Assembly (NCBI GenBank): GCA_048267305.1
Contig: JBLWXT010000004.1
Span: forward strand, 124,001 to 188,000
Source: Owenweeksia sp048267305
GTDB lineage: Bacteria > Bacteroidota > Bacteroidia > Flavobacteriales > Schleiferiaceae
DNA length: 64,000 nt
Direction of reading: 5' to 3'
Below, piece by piece: positions 43,414 through 51,613 of this stretch (its first letter is position 1; every line of letters begins with the position of its first letter). The position numbers were made by a program, and so were the translations under genes. A model generated the notes under the pieces. The model was not told where the DNA came from and searched no databases. It saw only the letters and a program-made list of their open reading frames with translations.

Positions 43414-44124
43414 ATGAAGGAAGTATTAAAGGTGGTGATTTGGTTTGTTTTAGCAATTCTGCTGATGTCTTGTGAAAACCAACATTACGATGGAGCAAGA
43501 CGTTTCTGCGACAATGAGCAAAGGCTTTTGGTTCAAACAAATGCCATTGATACCGCAGTTTGGGATTTAGGTTTATCAATGGATTCCTTTCTATTGGACG
43601 TTTTGGACCAAACTGGTACTGATAGCTGTGAAGGTCTTCAGGTTATCTACTTGAGGGCAAATCTTCCCAAATATGGTTTGGTTCATATTCCAGGATGGGT
43701 AGGTAATCCCTATTGCGTCTGTTGTCCAGATATGCCAGCAGTAAAATTGCGTAGAATTAACATAGATATGAGTACTGACTCAATCCTTTTTAATGGAGAT
43801 GTATTGGATCAAAAATTCCTTTACAAACAGTTAATGTATCAAACTAACTTTCTTTTTATTCAAGGAAAACATAAACAAGCGCTATACAACCTGAACTGGA
43901 ATGATCTTGTCACAGAAGAGTTTAAGAAATCAGTTCTCCAAACCATTTTAAATTCTTATTTCAATTCGTTGGAGCAAGAATATGCCGGGGATGAAGCTGA
44001 CTTTTGTTCCTTACAGAGCGTTTCAGAAATGCCAAGGTTTATTTTGATGATTGAAAAAGATGCAGTTCCGCCACCTCCGCCACCTATTCCTGATTCTTTA
44101 AAAGATTCTGGTAATTGGGAATGA
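43414..44124 (+). CDS. lipoprotein of unknown function
   Basis: A 236-residue predicted lipoprotein: MKEVLKVVIWFVLAILLMSC with the lipobox LMSC. The mature part has a cysteine-rich stretch (GWVGNPYCVCCPDMPAVK, about 104-121) and ends in a proline run (PPPPPPIPD). No family is recognised. It stands alone after the inverted repeat; a gap of 82 nt separates it from the next gene. Confidence 0.65.
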   Translation: MKEVLKVVIWFVLAILLMSCENQHYDGARRFCDNEQRLLVQTNAIDTAVWDLGLSMDSFLLDVLDQTGTDSCEGLQVIYLRANLPKYGLVHIPGWVGNPYCVCCPDMPAVKLRRINIDMSTDSILFNGDVLDQKFLYKQLMYQTNFLFIQGKHKQALYNLNWNDLVTEEFKKSVLQTILNSYFNSLEQEYAGDEADFCSLQSVSEMPRFILMIEKDAVPPPPPPIPDSLKDSGNWE

Positions 44125-44206
44125 CATTATCATTGGTTATTGACCATCATGATGTAATTTCAAATCTTCAAATCTTCAAATCACCAATCTTACTCAATCT
44201 CCACCA

Positions 44207-44734
44207 ATGACCGACACCACCTTACGCCCCCGCTATAAGTTTAGCACTGAGCTTTCATCTGAGGACATCCGCAATGGGCTGAGAACTGCCTTAAAGGATA
44301 AAGCAGTTAATGAATTTGAGTTACAATACCGCTCAGTACAAGGACATCTGATAGTTTCCTTTCCGCAAAAGCACAAACACTTTTGGAGCCCAACATTGGA
44401 TGTAAACCTTGAAGACGGCCAAAACGGAAAGACCACCGTTAGAGTACTCATCGGCCCTGAGCCTTCCATCTGGACTATGTTTATGTTTTTTTACACCTTA
44501 GGTGGATTGGCCATGCTAGCGGGCTTGGTGCTGGGCTATTCACAATGGACATTAGGAAAAGGGGTGCTGGCCTTATGGCTGATTCCGGTGGGGTTTGCCA
44601 TCATTCTGTTTTTTTATCTGGCTGCCCTTGGTGGTAAGGCCAAGGCCCAGGATCAGATGAAAATCTTAAAAACCTTTATGGAAGAGGCTATTGGGCAGCC
44701 TGTATTTCACGAAGAGGAGCAAGACCTTAACTAA
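44207..44734 (+). CDS. hypothetical two-span membrane protein
   Basis: A 175-residue protein: a soluble N-terminal domain of about 85 residues, two close membrane spans (about 87-110 and 116-140), then a soluble tail ending HEEEQDLN. No known family. The 3' end lies 3 nt from the end of the convergent secreted protein gene. The 30 nt before it carry three copies of a TCTTCAAA-like 9-nt unit, a minor tandem repeat. Confidence 0.65.
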   Translation: MTDTTLRPRYKFSTELSSEDIRNGLRTALKDKAVNEFELQYRSVQGHLIVSFPQKHKHFWSPTLDVNLEDGQNGKTTVRVLIGPEPSIWTMFMFFYTLGGLAMLAGLVLGYSQWTLGKGVLALWLIPVGFAIILFFYLAALGGKAKAQDQMKILKTFMEEAIGQPVFHEEEQDLN

Positions 44735-44737
44735 TAG

Positions 44738-46099
44738 TTAAGGCATAACCCGTTCTAGTCTGCCATCTCTCAAATCCCTGTAAAGTTCAGACTTGGCATT
44801 TCCCTTTAAGGCTCCCAAATCTAACTCTCCATTTCGCTTGCTGCGAGCCACGTAAATTTCGCTGTCAAAAAGCTGAGGAGTAATGGTCTCGCACGTTTTG
44901 GCGCCTTTTAATTCCACACAAACTTTTATACTATCCGTTTTTGAGCCAGTATAACAGTTGTAGTATTGGTTGGGTAGAAGTTGACAAACCACACTATCAT
45001 TAACAGATACCATCAATGTATCGGTACTTTGGTTGTAGTTGCTGTTGTAAATCAAAGTCTGGGCACTGATTTCCTTTACATTCTTTTTAGTGTTGGGAAT
45101 AATGGTTCCACGGTCAAAGTCAATAATCCAAAAGTCAACATTTTCAATGGGGTTGATGGCAGAAGCTATGGCAAAACCTATGAAGCCACCGGTAACACCA
45201 CCAATAATCATAGAGGCTATGGCTGCAGAATTGTCTTGCTCGTAGCGGTCAATAGTCAAATCGCCATTTCGCATTTTAAGAGGAACGAAACTTCGTCCCA
45301 CTTTAATAAATACTGTTTTGCCATCAGAAAATCCAAAAACAGACTTCTGCATCTCTTTATTATCAGGGATATCTATAGTGGCGCTTTCTGCTTTATCATC
45401 TCGGTTGTACCGGACATCAGGATAAAAGCGGGTAGTTGTATCCCCAACATTATCCCTCATATCATATAGATTGAAGTAAAGGATTTTTTTGCGGTTTTGA
45501 GCTTGTTGTATAGGGTAAACCCTTTCCCCATAAGGGTTTTGGTCAATATTATCTTCAGTAAGCGGAATGGGGTTTAGCCTTTTTAGGGTGTTTCTTTTTT
45601 CAAAATCATCAAAACACTGCAGCAGGGCTTTTTCCACCGTATAGCCCACCCAGGAGGTTGCATCTTTACCTTTTTCACTTATCGTAGCCATGGCCTGAAA
45701 CACCTCGGTATAGCCATTCTTATGTTTTCTTATAAAACTCACGTTTACGTCAGTTACGGCCTTGGGCCTGCGTCCAACCATCACCTCATAGGTAAATAAG
45801 TGGTTTATTCGGAGCAGATAAGCAGGGGTTGACTCTATCCGTTCACCAACTTTTAATAATCGGTTTAAATCTTGGAGAACAGGTTGTTTGTGATAAACAG
45901 GGGTTTTGGTTTTTCCTCTTTTGCTCAAAATATAACCAAATTCAGCCTTGTCTTCCCTGGCGTCTATTATACTGTCAATGGTAAAGTGCCAGGGCCAGTT
46001 TTCCATGGGTTTTAGGTTTGACAAGTCGTGATACATTTTTTGACCATGTAGCGGTGCAAGGCTTAAAAAGAGTGCTAAACTGAGGAGTGTTTTACGCAT
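44738..46099 (-). CDS. secreted protein, tandem paralogue 1
   Basis: A 453-residue exported protein with signal peptide (MRKTLLSLALFLSLAPLHGQ). It is a diverged duplicate of the gene 20 nt upstream: both share FTIDSIIDAREDK / FELDSIIDAREDK, the strand LRINHLFTYE / LRINHLYIYE, a V-S-F-[IL]-[RK]-K strand with [EI]VFQA, and a long Ser/Gly-rich hydrophobic hairpin (about 300-330, IASMIIGGVTGGFIGFAIA). The hydrophobic hairpin suggests membrane or surface contact. I recognise no named family. Confidence 0.68.
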   Translation of the reverse strand: MRKTLLSLALFLSLAPLHGQKMYHDLSNLKPMENWPWHFTIDSIIDAREDKAEFGYILSKRGKTKTPVYHKQPVLQDLNRLLKVGERIESTPAYLLRINHLFTYEVMVGRRPKAVTDVNVSFIRKHKNGYTEVFQAMATISEKGKDATSWVGYTVEKALLQCFDDFEKRNTLKRLNPIPLTEDNIDQNPYGERVYPIQQAQNRKKILYFNLYDMRDNVGDTTTRFYPDVRYNRDDKAESATIDIPDNKEMQKSVFGFSDGKTVFIKVGRSFVPLKMRNGDLTIDRYEQDNSAAIASMIIGGVTGGFIGFAIASAINPIENVDFWIIDFDRGTIIPNTKKNVKEISAQTLIYNSNYNQSTDTLMVSVNDSVVCQLLPNQYYNCYTGSKTDSIKVCVELKGAKTCETITPQLFDSEIYVARSKRNGELDLGALKGNAKSELYRDLRDGRLERVMP

Positions 46100-46119
46100 G
46101 GGTTTATTTTGGCAGAGAG

Positions 46120-47490
46120 TTATTTTGGTGGACAGGCTTGTCGGGCTTCGCCATAGCGGATGGCACTTAATATGGATTGTTTCTTTTCCGTAGACACGTA
46201 ATCAAATTTTAGTGTACCCTTTCGGCTAATACGAATTAGATAAACATCTTTATAAAAACTGCCACTAGGTATTTCGAGGCATGCTTTCTGTTCTTTAAAA
46301 ATAACACATACCGGTATGGAGGCTCCCTTAAGTGGTGGTTCCAACAGATAATAGTTGTTTGGAGAGATACTGCAAATTAGGCTATCGCCAATCGTCATTT
46401 TCACTACTGCGTCCTCATCATTAAAACTGGAGTTATATATATAAACCTGGGCATTAATTTTTGTTAATGAATGATGCTCGGCAGGAAGTATAGTGCCTAG
46501 ATCCAAATTAAGGTGGTAGCCATACTTGGATTTACTGGGTATCGCACTGGCTGCGTAAATAGCCGCACCGATAGGGCCAAATAAAATACCAGCGGAAATC
46601 ATTCCGCTTGAAAAATCGGAGTAATCCAAAGCATGTCTATCCAGATAGTAGTTACCATTAGAATCCACCATTTCGTAAAATTTCTTACCTCCCCTTATAA
46701 AAATAGTCCCACCATCACAAAAAGCATATATCTCTTCCGGATTTACATTTTCATCTACAAAATCCAGTTTTGCCCTGCGAAGACCCTTTTTTTCTTCATA
46801 GTAGTCGGGGTAAAACTTTAGGGTGGTATCAATGGTGTTTTCGCGCAGGTCGTAAAAGCTTCGGTAAATTCCTTTTTTTAGTTTCAGCACCTTCTCAATA
46901 GGGTAGGGTCTGTTTGCGATAATGGGGTTGTAATTCAGCTCGTTTATACTGCCAGCTAAGGGTTTTAACTGATTTGAACTTTTGCGTTCTTCGTAATCGT
47001 TGAAACAAGATTGCAAAACATCTACAATATTTTGTGCATGCCAATAGGGGGCACCTAAAACTTCAATCTGAAAGTATCTTGATGCCTGAAATACCTCAAT
47101 ATATTCACTTCCCACTTTTTTTAGAAAACTAACATTGGCTTCCGCTGCGCTAATTTTTTCGGGATGTTTAAGTTCATAAATGTAGAGATGATTGATTCTC
47201 AAAATGAGTTTTTCATTTATACCCTGCTGGTTTTTTTTGGCTTGTTTAAAAACTCCTCTCAATGAGCGATGAAGGGGATATTGGAGATAAGCCACTCGTT
47301 TTCTTTTTGGAAATCCCTTGTAAATAAAACCTATCAAATCCTTGTCTTCACGGGCATCAATAATGCTGTCGAGCTCAAATTGCCAGTTCCATTCTTCAAG
47401 CTCAGCCTTATCAAAGCTTAAGTAGAAGTTTTTAGCAGAAGCAGTTAATCCACCAAAAAACATGATTAAGAATAAAATTTTTGATCTCAT
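46120..47490 (-). CDS. secreted protein, tandem paralogue 2
   Basis: A 456-residue exported protein with signal peptide (MRSKILFLIMFFGGLTASA). It shows the same architecture as its downstream neighbour: the N-terminal SIIDAREDK motif, LRINHLYIYE, FQASRYFQIEV and a hydrophobic Gly-rich hairpin (about 285-318, SGMISAGILFGPIGAAIYAA). The two are transcribed together, with a 20-nt gap. The set is probably a local duplication; the role is unknown. Confidence 0.68.
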   Translation of the reverse strand: MRSKILFLIMFFGGLTASAKNFYLSFDKAELEEWNWQFELDSIIDAREDKDLIGFIYKGFPKRKRVAYLQYPLHRSLRGVFKQAKKNQQGINEKLILRINHLYIYELKHPEKISAAEANVSFLKKVGSEYIEVFQASRYFQIEVLGAPYWHAQNIVDVLQSCFNDYEERKSSNQLKPLAGSINELNYNPIIANRPYPIEKVLKLKKGIYRSFYDLRENTIDTTLKFYPDYYEEKKGLRRAKLDFVDENVNPEEIYAFCDGGTIFIRGGKKFYEMVDSNGNYYLDRHALDYSDFSSGMISAGILFGPIGAAIYAASAIPSKSKYGYHLNLDLGTILPAEHHSLTKINAQVYIYNSSFNDEDAVVKMTIGDSLICSISPNNYYLLEPPLKGASIPVCVIFKEQKACLEIPSGSFYKDVYLIRISRKGTLKFDYVSTEKKQSILSAIRYGEARQACPPK

Positions 47491-47636
47491 ATTAAGATTT
47501 CAGGGTGGTGCAAAATACTGAGATTACTATTAAGGTTTTAGGTATTCAAAAAATAGATATCATTGTTTGACAGAGCGGAGAATGGTGATGAAAAACTCTA
47601 CATTTAGCCATTGTCTATTTTAATAGATCTATCATT

Positions 47637-48056
47637 ATGGAAAAGATAAGAGAATACACCAACGGAGATGCAACAGTGCTTTGGAAACCAGCTCTGTGCA
47701 TACACTCTGAGAAATGCTGGCGAGGTTTGCCAGAGGTTTTTAAACCAAAGGAAAAACCGTGGGTACAACCAAACGGCATGGATTCAAAACGAATTACAGA
47801 ACAAGTATCTCAATGCCCCTCAGGCGCGCTGAGCATGAAAAGTGAATCAAAAGAAAAAACAAATACTATGGAAGAAGGAATTAAAATTGAAGTGCTAAAA
47901 AACGGACCACTTATGGTGCATTCCGATTGTGTAATCACAAAAACAGATGGTACCACCGAAGTGAGACAAACCCGCGTAACCTTTTGCCGTTGCGGCCATT
48001 CGGCCAACAAACCGTTTTGCGATGGGGCGCACAAGAGAGAGGGGTTTGAGGGGTAA
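47637..48056 (+). CDS. Fer4_19 plus CDGSH iron-sulfur protein
   Basis: A 139-residue soluble protein with two iron-sulfur modules. Residues 1-70 match the mono-cluster Fer4_19/DUF1271 domain: WKPALCIHSEKCWRGLPEVF and SQCPSGALSM, with the C-x5-C and CPSGAL motifs. After a linker, the C-terminus is a CDGSH domain: FCRCGHSANKPFCDGAHK, that is C-x-C-x8-C-D-G-x-H, binding a [2Fe-2S] cluster with three Cys and one His. The combined form is probably an electron carrier or redox sensor. It lies 13 nt before the barrel-like gene. Confidence 0.88.
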   Translation: MEKIREYTNGDATVLWKPALCIHSEKCWRGLPEVFKPKEKPWVQPNGMDSKRITEQVSQCPSGALSMKSESKEKTNTMEEGIKIEVLKNGPLMVHSDCVITKTDGTTEVRQTRVTFCRCGHSANKPFCDGAHKREGFEG

Positions 48057-48069
48057 TTAATGTTTTCGA

Positions 48070-48621
48070 ATGAAAGGCATTCTGTTTATATGTTTAATCT
48101 CCATTTCACCTTTACTGAATGCCCAATTCGGTGAGAATGACAGGCCAGCCAATTTAGTTGGAGCAGGGTTCAGTAGCAGATCTTCTATGGGGCTTTTTGG
48201 TGTAATGTATGGCAGAACGATTGCTGATGTTTTTGAAGTGAAGTTATATACAGGAATTCGTCAAGGCTTGGTATTAAGTGGTGGGGTAGGGTTAAAGCTA
48301 TTTAGTAATGATTATTTAGAAGTTGTCCCGTCTATTGACTATTCCTTTTGCTTTGGTGGAGACCTTACCTACGAGGAGGGAAATGATGTCACAGATGGTT
48401 ACAGAGTTGGTTTAGGTCAGTTTGTTAATACATATTTGTGCGCTAGATACTTTCCTAAAGAAGATTGGGGATTTCAACTGGGCTTAGGATATTCAAATGC
48501 TATCAAAGAGCCAAGCATTAACCACAGGTACGGGCCAAATGAAAATTATTCATCGGTGAAGCGATTTAGTGGTTCTGGATTTCTATTTGAGATAGGTGTA
48601 CTTTTTCTAATTGGCAACTAA
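48070..48621 (+). CDS. small outer-membrane beta-barrel-like protein
   Basis: A 183-residue exported protein with signal peptide (MKGILFICLISISPLLNAQ). The mature part is a run of amphipathic strands with Gly and aromatic girdle residues (LVLSGGVGLKLF, VVPSIDYSFCFGG, WGFQLGLGYSNAIK), and it ends in a hydrophobic strand (GSGFLFEIGVLFLIG). This is the look of a small eight-stranded outer-membrane barrel. Its stop overlaps the TTG start of the FAD oxidoreductase gene by 11 nt, so it is co-transcribed with the start of the PKS cluster. Confidence 0.68.
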   Translation: MKGILFICLISISPLLNAQFGENDRPANLVGAGFSSRSSMGLFGVMYGRTIADVFEVKLYTGIRQGLVLSGGVGLKLFSNDYLEVVPSIDYSFCFGGDLTYEEGNDVTDGYRVGLGQFVNTYLCARYFPKEDWGFQLGLGYSNAIKEPSINHRYGPNENYSSVKRFSGSGFLFEIGVLFLIGN

Positions 48622-49753
48622 ATATTTACCTATCAAAACCTCCTCTCAAATAATCATAATCGGTGGTGGCCTTGCCGGCCTTACCAACGCCATAGACCTC
48701 CGCGTGCGAGGTTATGAGGTTTTGCTTATCGAAAAAAAGGAGTATCCGTACCACAAGGTTTGTGGGGAGTATATCTCAAATGAAGTGAAGCCTTATCTGC
48801 AAAGACTTGGCGCTTTTCCTGAAAAGCTAAAACCAAAAGCCATTCATTGCTTTGAGATCAGTTCCCCATCTGGAGCACTAGCTGCCTGCAACATGAAAAT
48901 GGGGGGCTTTGGCATTAGTCGCTATGCCTTTGATAATTTTCTATACGAAAGAGGAAAGGAGTTGGGAGTGGCGTATTTGCTAAATACCACTGCAACGGAT
49001 GTGAAATTTGAGAATGAAGAATTTCAGGTATTCCTTAAAACGGGGGAGACGCTCACTGCTAAGGTGGTAATTGGTTCTTTTGGCAAGCGCTCGGTGCTCG
49101 ATAAAAACCTGGATAGGGAGTTCTTTAAACAGAAGACGGACTATGTGGGCATCAAGCATCACTTTAAAGCTGATTTTCCGGATGAGTTGGTCCAACTCCA
49201 CAATTTTGAGGGCGGCTATTGTGGATTATCCCGAGTGGAGAATAATCACGTAAATCTATGCTACCTCACTACTACCGAGGTTTTTAAGCAATATGGCTCT
49301 ATTGCAGAGTTTGAAGAAAGGCATATTTCTCAAAATCCTCATTTGAAGACCTTCCTTAAAAATGCGGAGGAGATGTTTGCTCCATTGGTTATTAGTCAGA
49401 TTAATTTTTCCACCAAAAAAGTGGTTGAAAATAATATCCTGATGAGTGGTGATGGGGCCGGGCTTATTCATCCTTTATGCGGCAATGGGATGGCTATGGC
49501 TATACATTCAGCTAAAATATGCTCGGAGGTTATTGATCAGTTTTTAAGTGGCCAAATCTCCCGTAAGGAAATGGAGAAGAACTATGAGAAGCAGTGGATT
49601 AAGACATTCAATTCACGCTTGCGCTTTGGACGGACTGTTCAGGGGCTTTTCGGTAAATCACGTATTTCCAATTTTGGAGTGGGAGTGGCCAAAGCCTTGC
49701 CCTTTGTTTTGAGGGAGGTGGTAAAGCTGAGCCATGGGAGAGAGGTAGTTTAG
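48611..49753 (+). CDS. FAD-dependent oxidoreductase (geranylgeranyl reductase/UbiH-like)
   Basis: A 380-residue flavoprotein of the PHBH/geranylgeranyl-reductase fold. The FAD-binding loop is IIIIGGGLAGLTNAIDLRVRG (about 13-33) ending in Glu (LLIEKKEYPYHKVCGEY); the second FAD motif is LMSGDGAGLIHPLCGNGMAMAI (about 278-299). In this family it hydroxylates aromatic rings or reduces isoprenoids. It starts with TTG (no ATG available), overlapping the barrel gene. The stop codon is the first three bases of repeat R2. By function it belongs with the methyltransferase and type III PKS genes downstream, from which it is separated by the repeat-bounded insert. Confidence 0.88.
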   Translation: MATKYLPIKTSSQIIIIGGGLAGLTNAIDLRVRGYEVLLIEKKEYPYHKVCGEYISNEVKPYLQRLGAFPEKLKPKAIHCFEISSPSGALAACNMKMGGFGISRYAFDNFLYERGKELGVAYLLNTTATDVKFENEEFQVFLKTGETLTAKVVIGSFGKRSVLDKNLDREFFKQKTDYVGIKHHFKADFPDELVQLHNFEGGYCGLSRVENNHVNLCYLTTTEVFKQYGSIAEFEERHISQNPHLKTFLKNAEEMFAPLVISQINFSTKKVVENNILMSGDGAGLIHPLCGNGMAMAIHSAKICSEVIDQFLSGQISRKEMEKNYEKQWIKTFNSRLRFGRTVQGLFGKSRISNFGVGVAKALPFVLREVVKLSHGREVV

Positions 49754-49801
49754 CCCCTCGACTGCGCTCGGGGAGGCAAGCTCCAAAGGTTGGTGCCTTA
49801 T
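49751..49801. repeat. 51-nt direct repeat, left copy (family R, copy 2)
   Basis: Begins with the stop codon of the FAD oxidoreductase gene and contains CCTCGACTGCGCTCGG followed by a common AGGCAAGCTCCAAAGGTTGG string. It is identical, with one mismatch in 51, to 50446-50496, in the same orientation. The two copies bracket the GIY-YIG gene. Confidence 0.9.
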
Positions 49802-49874
49802 GGATAGGTAAAGTTTCCTATTAGTTATTTCAAACACCCACTTCAGCTTAATACCATGGCCACCCAAGTTGGCT

Positions 49875-49935
49875 GGTCCGAGCGCAGTCGAGGACTTGTT
49901 GTTACTGCTGCCCCTCGACTCCGCTCGAGGTGGCA
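49875..49935. repeat. inverted pair of short repeats (family R, copies 3 and 4)
   Basis: Copy 3 (49875-49895) contains CCGAGCGCAGTCGAGG, the reverse complement of the core of copy 2. Copy 4 (49911-49935) contains CCTCGACTCCGCTCGAGG in forward sense. Copies 3 and 4 face each other across 15 nt and could fold into a large hairpin, as in BIME elements. The remaining gap 49802-50107 has no gene. Confidence 0.8.
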
Positions 49936-50030
49936 AACTAGCATAGGCATTTCCATTAGTAGCTAGCAGTGTTTATGGCAACTGATTAAGACACTCTACC
50001 AATATCAAGTCCGTTCCCCTCAAAATGTCT

Positions 50031-50050
50031 GGTCCGAGCCCAGTCGAGGA
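50031..50050. repeat. short repeat (family R, copy 5)
   Basis: GGTCCGAGCCCAGTCGAGGA, in inverted sense, one mismatch from copy 3 in the shared core. It lies 57 nt before the GIY-YIG gene. Confidence 0.8.
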
Positions 50051-50107
50051 TTTTTTCATCTCGCTTCAAAGTTTTCCATACTTTAGAAATAATCAAAATT
50101 CTTAAAC

Positions 50108-50434
50108 ATGTCTTTATGGCTATACATTCTGGAGTGTTCGGATGGAACATTATACACAGGTGTTACCAATGATTTGGATAGAAGATTTAATGAACATCAA
50201 CATGGAATAAATCCGGAAGCCTATACCTTTAAAAGAAGACCTGTACGTCTTGTTTTTGCTGAGCAGTTCATTGACTATCGCCTGGCCTATGAATGGGAAA
50301 AACGACTAAAGGGGTGGTCTGCTCAAAAGAAGAGGGCATTAATTGAAGACAATTGGGATAAGCTGAAGGAGTTGGCGAGGTGTAGAAATAAAACACATTG
50401 GCTTCGAAATGAGAGGGAAGATTTGAAGTCTTAG
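50108..50434 (+). CDS. GIY-YIG nuclease family protein
   Basis: A 108-residue single-domain GIY-YIG nuclease. The domain start reads WLYILECSDGTLYTGVTNDLDRRFNEHQHG, where the GIY and YIG strands appear as LYIL and LYTGV, followed by the DLDRRFNEH helix with the conserved Arg; YEWEKRLKGW carries the conserved Glu. Such UPF0213-like small proteins are common and poorly understood; some are mobile. It sits inside a pair of 51-nt direct repeats with more repeat copies before it, between two genes of the PKS cluster. Confidence 0.88.
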   Translation: MSLWLYILECSDGTLYTGVTNDLDRRFNEHQHGINPEAYTFKRRPVRLVFAEQFIDYRLAYEWEKRLKGWSAQKKRALIEDNWDKLKELARCRNKTHWLRNEREDLKS

Positions 50435-50445
50435 ACTCGTAAATA

Positions 50446-50496
50446 TAGCCCCTCGACTGCGCTCGGGGAGGCAAGCTCCAAAGGTTGGTACCTTAT
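50446..50496. repeat. 51-nt direct repeat, right copy (family R, copy 6)
   Basis: Same sequence and orientation as 49751-49801 with one mismatch. Its right end supplies the stop codon of the reverse-strand hydrolase gene (TTA at 50493-50495). Confidence 0.9.
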
Positions 50497-51407
50497 TGAG
50501 GGGTCAGTTGAGAGTTTCCACTTATAAATTCAACTATTTGCTTTCTCAGTTGATCGCCACCAACTGAAGATACATTAAGGTGTCCGGCATGTTTAACTTC
50601 AATAAACTCCTTTTGTGTGGAGTTGATGTTTTTAAAAATCTCTTTACCATATTCAATTGATATCCGTTTGTCATCAGTGCCATGAATAACTAATATGGGT
50701 TGGGAAATATGTAGAGCAGCTATAGCTGGTTTTACAGAGTCAGCTTCAAAGTCCGCTATTTTTTCAGCCCGCATTAATGCGTAGTCAGCAGTCCATTGAA
50801 ATCCAATTCCCGACCACAGTTTTTGGTAATCATAAACTATGGAGCGGAGGTCACTAAAAGTGCTTTCTACTATAGCAAAATCTACATCTTTACAAATAGG
50901 CAATGTTTGCAATACCACAGCCCCACCAAGTGATCTTCCCCATAGTCCAATGGGGTTAGAGTATCCTGAACTTCTAAAATGATTCACAATTTCAATTAAG
51001 TCATGTTTTTCATAATAGCCATAGGTACAGTAATCTCCTTCACTTTCTCCATGCGCCCTTTGGTCGTAAATAAAGCAATCATAACCAAGCGAAGTAAAGT
51101 CTGCAACTTCCTGTAAGTAAGCTTCTTTATAGGCTCCAATTCCATGAACAAAAATGAGTAGGCCCAATGACTTTTGCTGCTGAGTTCTTATTAAGGCTCC
51201 TTTGAGTATCAGGCCAGACTTGGTAGTGATGGTAAATTCTTCAGTAGGGAGTTTTAAGTCACTCACTGCATATGTTGGCTGATGGTGTTCCCTCTTTAGG
51301 ATGAAGCCCGGAGCCAGAAAGTGGAGAGTTAAAAAAAATACAAGTAGAACGGAAGCTAGTGCAATACCTACGACCTTAAAAATTTTCTTTCTGATATTTT
51401 TTGCCAT
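50493..51407 (-). CDS. alpha/beta hydrolase with N-terminal membrane anchor
   Basis: A 304-residue alpha/beta hydrolase. I prefer the ATG at 51407 (MAKNIRKKIFKVVG); ATG 51431 would add 8 residues. One membrane span (about 9-31) anchors it. Motifs: LLIFVHGIGAYKE (oxyanion strand), YDQRAHGES, GLWGRSLGGAVVL (nucleophile elbow GxSxG with Ser), LVIHGTDDKRI (Asp) and VKHAGHLN (His). Substrate unknown; esterase or acyl-amide type. It runs against the flanking cluster genes, and its stop lies in repeat copy 6, so it seems part of the inserted block. Confidence 0.85.
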   Translation of the reverse strand: MAKNIRKKIFKVVGIALASVLLVFFLTLHFLAPGFILKREHHQPTYAVSDLKLPTEEFTITTKSGLILKGALIRTQQQKSLGLLIFVHGIGAYKEAYLQEVADFTSLGYDCFIYDQRAHGESEGDYCTYGYYEKHDLIEIVNHFRSSGYSNPIGLWGRSLGGAVVLQTLPICKDVDFAIVESTFSDLRSIVYDYQKLWSGIGFQWTADYALMRAEKIADFEADSVKPAIAALHISQPILVIHGTDDKRISIEYGKEIFKNINSTQKEFIEVKHAGHLNVSSVGGDQLRKQIVEFISGNSQLTPQ

Positions 51408-51499
51408 CTCATGTTGGTTTGAGGAAAACAAACCTAAAACTAACAGCTTTAGTATTTAAAAATCTCTATTGGCTTTCAAAACTTTATCTCAGGTTGTCT

Positions 51500-51546
51500 G
51501 GTTCGAGCACTTCGACAAGCTCAGCAAAGGCTTTGGTCGAGGACTT
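51500..51546. repeat. short repeat (family R, copy 7)
   Basis: Two related half-units, GTTCGAGCACTTCGACAAG with a following CTCAGC, and GGTCGAGGAC, between the hydrolase and methyltransferase genes. It marks the right edge of the inserted block. Confidence 0.65.
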
Positions 51547-51613
51547 CTAAAGCCAATAGAACAATTGTTCTTTCTACACCTTTAGCATTAGCTTAGCACA
51601 CTTAACTCACTCA

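Noticed and set aside
44981..45469. 162-residue antisense ORF inside secreted paralogue 1
   Set aside because: Rich in Asn/Ile/His as expected from antisense translation; the minus-strand gene has signal peptide and a paralogue.
49751..50050. Possible CRISPR array from repeated 16-20-nt units
   Set aside because: Units alternate in orientation, spacing is irregular (16 to over 100 nt) and no cas gene is present; BIME-like repeats fit better.
49751..50496. Insertion sequence or composite transposon
   Set aside because: Direct repeats are present, but there is no transposase, no terminal inverted repeats and no target duplication; kept as a repeat-bracketed gene only.
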